The translations under genes were made by a program, and so were the position numbers. From the NCBI RefSeq assembly GCF_042684365.1, contig NZ_JBHULI010000025.1, positions 310,001 through 374,000 of the forward strand: 64,000 nt of DNA. The letters run 5' to 3'. A model generated the notes under the pieces. The model searched no databases. It had not been told where the DNA came from and worked only from the letters and a program-made list of their open reading frames with translations. The stretch is from Gracilimonas halophila (GTDB taxonomy: Bacteria; Bacteroidota; Rhodothermia; Balneolales; Balneolaceae). Positions 44,199 to 51,929 of this stretch are shown here, one piece after another. How positions within the stretch are numbered: position 1 is the first letter of the stretch; each line of letters starts with the position of its first letter.

Positions 44199-44890
44199 TG
44201 GTTAATAATGGCTAAGAATTCATCCATGTGTTTTAATATATCGTTCGAATTGTAACCTTTGCGCATCAAAAAGTCGAATATCTTTTTCTTTCGTTTTTGT
44301 TCAGGTTCCCTTTGGTAACGTTTTCTCTTTTTCCGGACCAGATCCACCATACTTTCTTTTACAGCCATCTCTCCAAAAACTTCCTGAATACATTCTTCAG
44401 CTACGGACTTCGAGATCCCTTTTTTAAATAACTGAGTCCGGATCTTGTAAGGCCCCCAGTTATTGAATTCAAATTTGTCAGCAGTATATTTCAACGCAAA
44501 TTTACGGTCATTGATGTATTCTTTTTGTTCAAATTCATCAAGAATTACATCAAGAAAACTTCCGGAATAGCCCTTTTTATATGCCTTATCCTTTAGCTCT
44601 TTTCGGGAGTGATCCCGTCGGGAAAGAATTCTGAAGAAATATTCTCTGGCGGCCCATTTTTGTTCAGCTTCGGTAATTTTGTCAAATAAAAAAGGCGTTA
44701 TCTCAACGCCTTTTTTTAAATTCAGATCTGTTAAAGTGGCCTCAGAAACGCCAATTAAGAATTTGCCCTCTGCAAATAATGAAAAGCGGGAGGCGTTTTT
44801 TTTCTGAACCTGAATGTCAGAGATGATAGCCGGAAGAAGGGTACGGGCTTCCTCCAGCTTTTCCTCTTTAGACTTCCTTTTAGTCCTCAA
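44195..44890 (-). CDS. recX: Regulatory protein RecX
   Basis: Small helical repeat protein that limits RecA filament growth. The frame is open to an ATG at 44935, but that start lies 56 bases inside recA; a TTG at 44890 (overlap of 11 bases) is preferred and gives 231 residues. Three-helix RecX repeats are visible: EYFFRILSRRDHSRKELKDK (about 95-114), FEQKEYINDRKFALKYT (about 127) and MRKGYNSNDILKHMDE near the end. The N-terminus is extremely Lys/Arg-rich. It directly follows recA, the standard pairing. Start choice is the main uncertainty. Confidence 0.9.
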   Translation of the reverse strand: MRTKRKSKEEKLEEARTLLPAIISDIQVQKKNASRFSLFAEGKFLIGVSEATLTDLNLKKGVEITPFLFDKITEAEQKWAAREYFFRILSRRDHSRKELKDKAYKKGYSGSFLDVILDEFEQKEYINDRKFALKYTADKFEFNNWGPYKIRTQLFKKGISKSVAEECIQEVFGEMAVKESMVDLVRKKRKRYQREPEQKRKKKIFDFLMRKGYNSNDILKHMDEFLAIINQ

Positions 44891-45932
44891 CGTCTGCTGT
44901 TTCTTTTTCTTTTTCCTCTTCTTCTTCCGATTCAAGGATCTCGCCCATCAGTTTGGCACGAACTTTCTCCTCAATGGATTTTGTAAGTTTCTCATCCTCT
45001 TCAAGGAATTGCATAGCAGCATCAGAACCCTGGCCGATAGGTTCTCCATCATAACGGAACCAGCTTCCACGCTTCTCTATGATGTCATATTCAACGGCAA
45101 GATCCAGTATCTCAGAAATACGTGAAATTCCTTTTCCGTACATGATGTTGAATTCCACAACTTTGAAGGGGGGAGCCACCTTATTCTTGGCGATCTTGAC
45201 TTTCGTTCTGTTTCCAACTACTTCATCACCTTTCTTAATGGATCCGATCCTCCGAATGTCAATTCGTACAGAGGAGTAGAATTTAAGAGCACGTCCACCA
45301 GTTGTGGTTTCGGGATTTCCAAACATTACCCCGATCTTCTCACGAACCTGATTAATGAAAATGCAGGAAGTCCGGCTTTTATTAATGATACCCGTGATCT
45401 TACGCATGGCTTGTGACATTAAACGAGCCTGAAGCCCCATGTGAGAATCTCCCATTTCCCCTTCCAGTTCTGCGCGGGGAACAAGTGCGGCCACAGAGTC
45501 AACTACCACAACATCCAAAGCTCCGGAGCGGATCAAGGTTTCGGTGATCTCGAGTGCCTGCTCTCCATTATCCGGTTGTGATACTAAAAGTTCTTCTACG
45601 TTGATACCCAATGCTTTAGCATATCTGGGGTCAAAGGCATGCTCAGCATCTATGAAGGCTGCATATCCGCCATTCTTTTGAGCCTGAGCAATTACCTGAA
45701 GGGCAAGTGTGGTTTTACCACTGGCCTCAGGACCGTAAATTTCAGTGACACGTCCCCGCGGAATTCCCTGTACCCCAAGCGCATAGTCAACCATAATGGA
45801 GCCGGTGGATATAACATCAATATCCTGTATAGATTCGGCACCCAGTTTCATAATGGTTCCTTTGCCGTGTTGTTTTTCAATTTGCCCTACGGCCATATCG
45901 AGGGCTTTCATTCTATCATCTGATTTCGCCAT
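44880..45932 (-). CDS. recA: Recombinase RecA
   Basis: Central homologous recombination ATPase and SOS co-protease. The ATP-binding loop EIYGPEASGKTTLALQV lies at about residues 60-76; the Walker B region is VVVVDSVAALVPRAELEG (about 138-155); loop L1/L2 segments MGLQARLMSQAMRKITG and FGNPETTTGGRALKFYSS are intact. I choose the ATG at 45932 (MAKSDDRMKALDMA), the family start, rather than the upstream ATG at 45965. That gives 350 residues with an acidic tail. recX overlaps its stop. A -7 promoter box lies 30 bases upstream and an 11-bp tandem repeat lies about 80 bases upstream. Confidence 0.98.
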   Translation of the reverse strand: MAKSDDRMKALDMAVGQIEKQHGKGTIMKLGAESIQDIDVISTGSIMVDYALGVQGIPRGRVTEIYGPEASGKTTLALQVIAQAQKNGGYAAFIDAEHAFDPRYAKALGINVEELLVSQPDNGEQALEITETLIRSGALDVVVVDSVAALVPRAELEGEMGDSHMGLQARLMSQAMRKITGIINKSRTSCIFINQVREKIGVMFGNPETTTGGRALKFYSSVRIDIRRIGSIKKGDEVVGNRTKVKIAKNKVAPPFKVVEFNIMYGKGISRISEILDLAVEYDIIEKRGSWFRYDGEPIGQGSDAAMQFLEEDEKLTKSIEEKVRAKLMGEILESEEEEEKEKETADVED

Positions 45933-45962
45933 GATTCTTTCCTTTTTTGAATTTGTTTTAGG

Positions 45963-45970
45963 CAAATATA
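45963..45970 (-). promoter_or_regulatory. Candidate -7 promoter box for recA
   Basis: On the minus strand this reads TATATTTG, an exact match to TAnnTTTG, 30 bases upstream of the chosen recA ATG. No clear TTG -33 element stands at the usual distance, which could mean activator dependence. Confidence 0.45.
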
Positions 45971-46013
45971 AGGTACGAAGGTGTCAGTTCATGTCACCCT
46001 TTTTTGTATCGCA

Positions 46014-46035
46014 TTCAATATATGTTCAATATATG
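46014..46035. promoter_or_regulatory. Tandem 11-bp repeat upstream of recA
   Basis: TTCAATATATG occurs twice without a gap (46014-46024 and 46025-46035), one helical turn apart. CAATATATGTTC across the junction agrees at 10 of 12 positions with the Gram-positive-type LexA site GAAC-ATAT-GTTC. It could be a regulator site for the recA promoter; this is inference. Confidence 0.4.
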
Positions 46036-46146
46036 TGATAGACAAATATCTCTATAACCTTTTTCATATTTCCCAAAAAGTTTTCTGTTTGTGTAGTAAG
46101 AGGGATGAAAAATAGATTCCTTACAAAATTTTTGGAAGATATTGTC

Positions 46147-46163
46147 TAGTCCCAAAGGGACTA
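46147..46163. repeat. Short extragenic palindrome
   Basis: TAGTCCC AAA GGGACTA: 7-bp perfect stem, 3-base loop, followed by AATCGT. I recall very similar units as dispersed repeats in Bacteroidota genomes, possibly REP-type. It lies 25 bases beyond the kynU stop. Confidence 0.65.
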
Positions 46164-46187
46164 AATCGTGCTTATCAAAATTTGATC

Positions 46188-47372
46188 TTAAAGTTCGTGA
46201 ACTACTTTTTCAAGCTCATTCATTGCCTGTCTTATTTGGGATGTGGTAATATATGGAGCCGGGCCAAAGCGCAAGATCTCATCTCGAGCATCAGTAAATA
46301 CTCCGTTTTCCATTAACTGTGCTCTGATCTCACGGGCTTTTGGTGAGGTCAGGGACAGAAACCCTCCATTTCTTTCCAATGGTTCTTCGTGTGTAAGACG
46401 GATCAGGGAAGGCTCAAAATTCTTTTCTCTGAAAAGGGTTCTCAAGAGGGCTACTTGTGCCTGATATTGTTCCCTTAGTATCTCCGGGGATAATCCGTGT
46501 TCCTGAAAAAACTCAACTACTTTTGCTGCCCGGAATTGAGAGGATGGGTCATAGGTTCCACTGGCAAACCGCTGATTGTCATGGTCGTATTCAACGGGAT
46601 CATTATTGCGCGGTTTGTCGAGCGTGCTGAAGGAAGCAAACCAACCCGTAATTGCCGGGCGATACTCACAATCTTTGGGGAATCTCAGAAAACAATTCGC
46701 CTCGCCCCACTGCAAATACTTATAACCTCCGATCAGGATAAAGCAATCCTCCAATCCGGCTTCCCGGATTGAGAGTGGCACTACGTTAGTACCATGATAA
46801 TCGTCGATCATAACAGGAATTCCCTTTTTTCGGGCTGCTGCGGCGATCTCTGTCAGGTGTGTATTGATAAGCGAAGTCTCAAAATAAATCCTTGAAAGCA
46901 TGACAGCCGAAGTACGGTCATCCATTTCCCCTATTATACGTTCTGCAAAGGTTTCATCAGGTTGAACCGGAACCTGTACGAACTCAAGGCCTTCTTCTTC
47001 CAATCGGTGCAGTTGACGAAACAGGGAATGGAACTCTCCATCGGTGGATATGATCTTGGGCTTGTTCTTCAGGTCCAGACTGCTCATCCAGCTAACAAAC
47101 AGAACATGTGTGCTTTCCTCACGGCAGTAGAATCCATCCGGATCATCATAAAAATCGCGAAGGTAATTACGAAGTACCTCTGTCTTTTCGAACGCGGCTT
47201 CCCACTTGTTATCTACATCACGTGCACAGACATCAAAATATTCGGTTTGACCTTCGCGGGCAACATCGGGCCAGGCCTGGTGAGAATGACCGGTGAAGAG
47301 GAGTCGCTCCGATACATTGAAATGAGTGTAGTGGGGGATGAGTTTATTCGCTAAAAAATCTATATCTGACAT
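46188..47372 (-). CDS. kynU: Kynureninase
   Basis: PLP enzyme of tryptophan breakdown that cleaves L-kynurenine or 3-hydroxykynurenine to (3-hydroxy)anthranilate and alanine. Seen: GHSHQAWPDVAREGQTEYFD (about residues 28-47, together with the nearby FTGH), VMIDDYHGTNVVPL (about 191-204) with the PLP-binding Asp, and the Schiff-base Lys in GGYKYLQWGEANCFLRFP (about 221). The C-terminal FGPAPYITTSQIRQAM is typical of the small domain. At 394 residues the length is normal but the sequence is some way from the human/Pseudomonas forms. It follows tryptophan 2,3-dioxygenase by 60 bases on the same strand, which makes the assignment firm. Confidence 0.9.
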   Translation of the reverse strand: MSDIDFLANKLIPHYTHFNVSERLLFTGHSHQAWPDVAREGQTEYFDVCARDVDNKWEAAFEKTEVLRNYLRDFYDDPDGFYCREESTHVLFVSWMSSLDLKNKPKIISTDGEFHSLFRQLHRLEEEGLEFVQVPVQPDETFAERIIGEMDDRTSAVMLSRIYFETSLINTHLTEIAAAARKKGIPVMIDDYHGTNVVPLSIREAGLEDCFILIGGYKYLQWGEANCFLRFPKDCEYRPAITGWFASFSTLDKPRNNDPVEYDHDNQRFASGTYDPSSQFRAAKVVEFFQEHGLSPEILREQYQAQVALLRTLFREKNFEPSLIRLTHEEPLERNGGFLSLTSPKAREIRAQLMENGVFTDARDEILRFGPAPYITTSQIRQAMNELEKVVHEL

Positions 47373-47432
47373 CGAGAAAACTATTTGTGTGTTTGGTTGG
47401 GAAAACTGAAAATCTGCAGATTTGGTTCACTG

Positions 47433-48212
47433 TTAAAATTTGGCTCTTATCGCCCAAAGGTCCGGGAAAATAGGATTGTTCAGAGTTTTGTGAAGGTATT
47501 TTGCTCCATCAGAGCCTCCCGTTCCTTTTTTGGTGCCAATGGTTCGTTCCACCATTTTTACGTGTCGATATCGCCATTCCTGTAATCCCTCGTCATAGTC
47601 CACAAAAAGCTCGGCGACCATAGCCGCTTCGGGATCATTCTTCATAGCTTCGGCCAGTACCTCTTGAATTTCATCAGAAGGTTCATGGATCAAGCCTTTC
47701 TCATTTTCGCGTTTGGGGTTAACTTTATGCCCGCGCGTTCGCATATAGGTACAAAAACTTTCCCATAAAGTCGACTCTTCCATACGTGATTCAAGGATCT
47801 CTATATGTTGGGGCTGATCCTGATGAGCTTCTTTCATCAAAGAGAAACGCAGGCCGCAAACGATCTCCATTTCGCGAAACTGAAGCGACTGAAATCCACT
47901 GGATTGCCCCAGAAATTTACGAAAGCTGTTGAATTCGAGCGGAGTCATGGTCTCAAGTATATCAATCTGGGAAACCATGGTCTTCAGGATGGTGAGAACG
48001 CGCCGCATGGTTTTGATCGAACCCCAGGTGTTACCGGCTTCAAGGTCTCTGCGAAGCTTTCCAAACTCGTGCAAAATTTGCTTAAACCAGAGTTCATAGG
48101 TTTGATGGATGATGATAAAAAGCATCTCATCATGTTCAGGAGGGGCCGACTTATATTCCTGAAGCTCAGTGAGTTCATCAATTTTGAGATAGTTGGTATA
48201 GGTAAGGCTCAT
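47433..48212 (-). CDS. kynA: Tryptophan 2,3-dioxygenase
   Basis: Heme enzyme that opens the indole ring of L-tryptophan to N-formylkynurenine. Motifs: HDEMLFIIIHQTYELWFKQI (about residues 27-46) with a substrate-site His, MTPLEFNSFRKFLGQSSGFQ (about 90-109), and the C-terminal WRYRHVKMVERTIGTKKGTG, in which RHVKMVER carries the proximal heme His (about 216). At 259 residues the length is typical of bacterial TDO. The kynU gene follows on the same strand; the formamidase step (kynB) is not seen nearby, so it must be elsewhere. Together the pair would turn tryptophan into anthranilate or feed NAD synthesis. Confidence 0.95.
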   Translation of the reverse strand: MSLTYTNYLKIDELTELQEYKSAPPEHDEMLFIIIHQTYELWFKQILHEFGKLRRDLEAGNTWGSIKTMRRVLTILKTMVSQIDILETMTPLEFNSFRKFLGQSSGFQSLQFREMEIVCGLRFSLMKEAHQDQPQHIEILESRMEESTLWESFCTYMRTRGHKVNPKRENEKGLIHEPSDEIQEVLAEAMKNDPEAAMVAELFVDYDEGLQEWRYRHVKMVERTIGTKKGTGGSDGAKYLHKTLNNPIFPDLWAIRAKF

Positions 48213-48377
48213 AGATAAAGATATTTGATTCTGTTGGATAATACCGAGTTCAGAATTGTTTTGCTAAATTAATGACTTGAAGGGGATGACCAACAAGAAA
48301 ATTATAGGTACAAATACACCAATTACGTTTAAAAAATTGCTACAATTAAACAGGGGAAAATTCTTTAATATGAGCGT

Positions 48378-49226
48378 ATGAATATATTGATCGCAGATAG
48401 CGGAGCTTCGAAAACCGACTGGGTTTTATTGGGGGAAGAACAGCCGCAGTTTATCCAGACTGAGGGTCTTAACCCTAATTTAGTTTCAGCAACTGAATTT
48501 ATGAGCGTATTGAGTAAAGAACTAAAGCCCAATTTGTCCGGAAGATCTGTTAGCAGAATCTACTTTTACGGTTCGGGATGCGGTTCAAGTCAAAAGAAAA
48601 AAGAAGTTGAACGCTTTCTGAAAGAAGTATTTGAGTTTGCTGAGATTAAAATAGGAACAGATCTTGACGCTGCCGGATTAGCGCTGTTCGGAAAAAAAGA
48701 AGGAATCGTATGTATTCTCGGGACCGGATCCAGTGCCGGTTTTTTTAAGGATGGAAAGGTAGTAAGGCAAATGCCTTCCTCAGGATACCCTGATGGGGAT
48801 GAAGGCGGAGGATGTGATATCGGGAAACGTATTCTGAAACTGTACCTTTCAGGAAATCTCCATAAAGACCTCAAGTCGTATCTGGATAAGATGATCGAGA
48901 CCGATACCGAAAAACTGCATCTGATGTTTGAGAAGACAAAAAAAGGAAAATTGTTTGCATCCAGAGTATGTAAAGTGATGGGAGCAAAAGCACATTACCC
49001 TCAGATGCAGCAGATCCTTTACAATGGATTTGAGTCTTTTCTAAAGAAAGTCACCGCCACTTTTCCGGATGAGGTCATAGAGTGGGAATTAGGATTTGTA
49101 GGTTCTGTAGCCTCAGTTTATGAGGCAGAGCTTCGAGCTTGTGCAAGACAAATGAATATAGAGATAAGCTCGGTGGTCAGAAGTCCGATCGAGCACATTG
49201 CACTTCAATTCTCCGGGGATCACTAA
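48378..49226 (+). CDS. N-acetylglucosamine kinase-like BadF/BadG-family ATPase
   Basis: A 282-residue sugar-kinase/ASKHA-fold protein. Phosphate-1 motif is ILIADSGASKTDWVLLG (residues 3-19), phosphate-2 is IVCILGTGSSAGFFKDG (about 111-127), and SSGYPDGDEGGGCDIGKRIL (about 134-153) is a typical N-acetylglucosamine kinase segment. The C-terminal VGSVASVYEAEL (about 239-250) forms the adenosine loop. Relatives in Bacteroidota phosphorylate recovered N-acetylglucosamine or amino sugars from the cell wall. No amino-sugar gene is adjacent. It is divergent from kynA across 165 bases and followed by a repeat-rich intergenic region. Confidence 0.87.
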   Translation: MNILIADSGASKTDWVLLGEEQPQFIQTEGLNPNLVSATEFMSVLSKELKPNLSGRSVSRIYFYGSGCGSSQKKKEVERFLKEVFEFAEIKIGTDLDAAGLALFGKKEGIVCILGTGSSAGFFKDGKVVRQMPSSGYPDGDEGGGCDIGKRILKLYLSGNLHKDLKSYLDKMIETDTEKLHLMFEKTKKGKLFASRVCKVMGAKAHYPQMQQILYNGFESFLKKVTATFPDEVIEWELGFVGSVASVYEAELRACARQMNIEISSVVRSPIEHIALQFSGDH

Positions 49227-49592
49227 TCCAATTATTTGAGCATCAGATTGAACGGATTTGGGGATCACACAGATTCTCTCAAGGCCCAAAAGGAATTCTT
49301 TTTTGAATAAATTTTGTGATACAGCCGACTCCGTAGGAGTCATATTTGTGTAGCCCAGACAAGATGCAGCGAAGCGGAAACGCCGTCTGGGTAAACAAAC
49401 CCCAAAGAAAAACCTCCCCCCATTTGTAACCACGATCTGAAGTAGTGATCGGAGGTTGGCCCTATAATTTACCAGGGGGAAACATGAAGTAAAGCTGTTT
49501 AAACTCGGGCAATTATAATTCATATCTTCATCCTCTTATTCATTCCTGCTAAGACGGGAATCTGAAAGTTCAAACAGACAACACCTTTTTAA
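49227..49592. other. 366-base intergenic region rich in palindromic repeats
   Basis: No gene is convincing here. It holds GACTCC GTA GGAGTC (49327-49341), then CCCAGAC (49354-49360) pairing with GTCTGGG (49385-49391), and a second structured stretch at about 49410-49490 with AACCTCC/GGAGGTT and CCCTATAATTTACCAGGG. An antisense ORF crosses it but its codons follow the repeats. Confidence 0.6.
49327..49391. repeat. Compound extragenic palindrome
   Basis: Two adjacent hairpins: GACTCC/GGAGTC with a 3-base loop, and CCCAGAC/GTCTGGG with a 24-base loop. The phrase TCCGTAGGAGTCATATTTG looks like a known dispersed repeat of this phylum. Confidence 0.65.
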
Positions 49593-50354
49593 ATGATCGA
49601 TACCCATTCTCATATTTATCTGCCAAAATTTGATGAAGACCGCGATGCCGTGAATGAACGGGCAGCGGAAGCAGGGGTGCGGGGAATTTTGATGCCGGCC
49701 ATCGACTTCGATTCTATTCCATTGATGGAGAAGTTGAGTCATCCGGGAATTGCATTCTATAAGATGGCAGGAGTGCATCCTTGTGATGTAAAAGAAGAAC
49801 TCCCAAACGATTTCGAAGAGAAGTTACTCGAATATTGCTCAAGGGATGATTTCTACGGAGTGGGTGAGAGCGGACTTGATTATTACTGGAGCACCGAACT
49901 GGTGAAACAGCAAAAAGAAAGTTTCCACCTTCACTGTAAGGTGGCGAAGCAGGTGGGGAAACCGGTGATCATCCATAATCGGGAGAGCACAGCTGATATG
50001 CTGGAGATCATTGAGCAGGAACAAGACGGGAGCCTGAAAGGGATCTGGCACTGCTTCAACGGAACGGCGGAAGAGGGGAGACGAGCTATTGATCTGGGAC
50101 TGCATCTCGGCATTGGCGGAGTGGTCACCTTTAAAAATGCCGGGGTAGATAAAACGGTGGCCGAACTTCCGCTGGATAAAATGATGCTGGAAACCGATGC
50201 GCCTTATCTGTCCCCAACCCCTAAGCGCGGCAAACGGAATGAACCGGCATTTATGAAATTTACCGCAGAGAAACTAGCCGATATTTTTGAAATGAGTCTG
50301 GAAGAAGTTGATGAAAAGACGACGGAGACTGCGAAGCGGTTGTTTGGGGTCTAA
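49593..50354 (+). CDS. TatD-family metal-dependent deoxyribonuclease
   Basis: Metal-dependent hydrolase with TIM-barrel fold, 253 residues, cytosolic. MIDTHSHIYLPKFDEDRD holds the first His-x-His metal site. GVGESGLDYYWSTE (about residues 90-103) carries the conserved Glu. The later FHLHCKVAKQVGKPVIIHNRE (in two parts, about 112-130) and GIWHCFNGTAEEG (about 150) hold other His ligands, and LETDAPYLSPTP (about 200-211) ends with the catalytic Asp. The family (YcfH/TatD) acts on DNA ends or D-aminoacyl-tRNA-like substrates in different hosts; the nuclease role is the usual label. It stands alone, 100 bases before the broken PAS kinase. Confidence 0.93.
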   Translation: MIDTHSHIYLPKFDEDRDAVNERAAEAGVRGILMPAIDFDSIPLMEKLSHPGIAFYKMAGVHPCDVKEELPNDFEEKLLEYCSRDDFYGVGESGLDYYWSTELVKQQKESFHLHCKVAKQVGKPVIIHNRESTADMLEIIEQEQDGSLKGIWHCFNGTAEEGRRAIDLGLHLGIGGVVTFKNAGVDKTVAELPLDKMMLETDAPYLSPTPKRGKRNEPAFMKFTAEKLADIFEMSLEEVDEKTTETAKRLFGV

Positions 50355-50454
50355 AATTCCGACAAATTTTTACTGAACTGATCTATTTGAACGAGTTTGA
50401 GATCGCTTCTTTTATTCTTTTTTTCATATCTAATTACATATATCTTCCGGTGAT

Positions 50455-51003
50455 ATGAAAAAACCTGACTTACCCAGAAACGAAAAGTATCGCCTTCAAG
50501 AACTTAATTCATATAATATTCTGGGAGAAGTTGAACAGGAGAGTTTTGATTTTCTAACCCGCATGGCGGCTGAGATCTGTAATGCAAAGATCTCTTTGAT
50601 CAGTTTAGTTACTGAAGATAAGCAATGGTTTTTATCTCATCATGGCTTAGAGGTTAGGGAAAAACCTAAAGACTATTCTTTTTGTGCCCATGCCATTAAT
50701 AATCCAAGAGAACCTTTCATTGTTGAGGATTCCAGAGAAGATGAGCGCTTTCAGGATAACCCGTTAGTCACAGGATGTCCAAATGTCATTTTTTATGCAG
50801 GAATACCCTTAGTTAATCAGAATGATGCAGCCTTGGGTTCTATATGTGTAATCGATGAAACCCCGCGTACGATCAGTGAATCACAGTTGGAGTCGCTCCG
50901 TTTACTCGCCGATCAAACAATAAATTTATTGGAACTTCGACGCAGAACAGAAAAACTTCAAGAGAAAGAAAATGACTTAAATAAGAAAGAAGAGTTATTA
51001 TAA
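50455..51003 (+). CDS. GAF-domain fragment at the start of the broken kinase
   Basis: The surviving first part, 182 residues, is a GAF domain: LLxxPRNEKYRLQEL-like start, ISLISLVTEDKQWFLSHHGL (about residues 43-62), YSFCAHAINNPREPFIVED (about 74-92), NVIFYAGIPLVNQNDAALGS (about 115) and IDETPRTISESQLESLRLL. The end is a coiled linker (TEKLQEKENDLNKKEELL) that stops abruptly. On its own it could bind a small ligand but has no output. It carries an intact start, so it may still be translated as a stand-alone sensor. Confidence 0.7.
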   Translation: MKKPDLPRNEKYRLQELNSYNILGEVEQESFDFLTRMAAEICNAKISLISLVTEDKQWFLSHHGLEVREKPKDYSFCAHAINNPREPFIVEDSREDERFQDNPLVTGCPNVIFYAGIPLVNQNDAALGSICVIDETPRTISESQLESLRLLADQTINLLELRRRTEKLQEKENDLNKKEELL

Positions 51004-51014
51004 CCATTCAGTCA

Positions 51015-51251
51015 ATGAATGATATTGGAACTTGGGAGCTCGATATTGAAACCGGTGAAACCTATTGGTCTGAGGAAGTTTACAATATTCATGAGGTGCC
51101 AAAAGATTTTGATCACAACAAAGCAAATGGGATCGATTTCTTTCATCCTGATGACCGTTCTCGTATATCCAAGGCTCTTGAAAACACAATAGAACATGGC
51201 GAACCCTTTGAAGTTACTGCCAGATTTATAACAGCTAAAGATAATCTGTGA
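51015..51251 (+). pseudogene. First PAS domain fragment
   Basis: Encodes DIGTWELDIETGETYWSEEV and HPDDRSRISKALENTIEHG, a clear PAS-fold with PAC-like end, cut by TGA where the expected reading is RWVRCTGR. The frame matches the later PAS parts, but is offset from the GAF part. Confidence 0.65.
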
Positions 51252-51272
51252 TGGGTTCGATGTACAGGACGT

Positions 51273-51866
51273 TTGCTAAAGAAAAAAGGCTATAGAAAAT
51301 CCATACTAGGTTCATTTCAGGATATCACGAACCTAAAAGAATCAGAGCAAAAATTTCAGGGTATTTTCAATTCCACCTTTTCGTTTATAGGCTTTTTAAG
51401 TCCTGATGGCACTCTGCTTGAAATAAACGACACGGCTCTTGAGATGGCAGGAATTACCCGTGAAGATGTTATCGACAAAAAGTTCTGGGATGGTTACTGG
51501 TGGCAAATCTCTGAAACAGTTCAGAAGGACTTAAAAGAAAATATTCAGAAGGCACTGCGAGGTGAAGAGGTTACATACGAAGTTGAAGTCTGGATAAAAG
51601 ATAAACAGTCCATACCCATCTTGTTTTCAATGCGCCCGATTTTTGATGCAAGAGGAATGGTTAGGTATATAATATCGGAAGGTCGTCCCATTCAGGAAAT
51701 TGTAAAAGCAAGAAATCGCTATCGAGCAGTGATTGAGGGTACACAAGCAGGAGCCTATGAATGGAATATTGAAACCGGCGAAATTCTTGTAAATAACCGA
51801 TATGCAGAAATGCTTGGTTATACTCCAGAAGAGCTTGAACCGATTACTATGGAAGAAGAGGCTTAA
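51273..51866 (+). pseudogene. PAS-PAS fragment between the two in-frame stops
   Basis: Continues the same frame after the TGA. It holds the PAC end of PAS 1 (SILGSFQDITNLKESEQKF), a full PAS 2 (FNSTFSFIGFLSPDGTLLEI to ISEGRPIQEIVKAR) and the start of PAS 3 (YRAVIEGTQAGAYEWNIETG). The frame closes with TAA after EEEA. Only TTG start codons are available, so independent translation is doubtful. Confidence 0.6.
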
Positions 51867-51929
51867 AAAATACATCCTGAAGATATTATAAAAGCCCGGG
51901 AACTCATTACTAAATGTTTTAAAAAAGAG

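Noticed and set aside
47805..48218. 137-codon ORF antisense to tryptophan dioxygenase
   Set aside because: Overlaps a clear enzyme gene; composition is typical of a shadow frame.
49113..49523. 136-codon minus-strand ORF over the end of the kinase-like gene and the repeat region
   Set aside because: Its translation follows palindromic repeats and a shadow frame; no domain or signal is seen.
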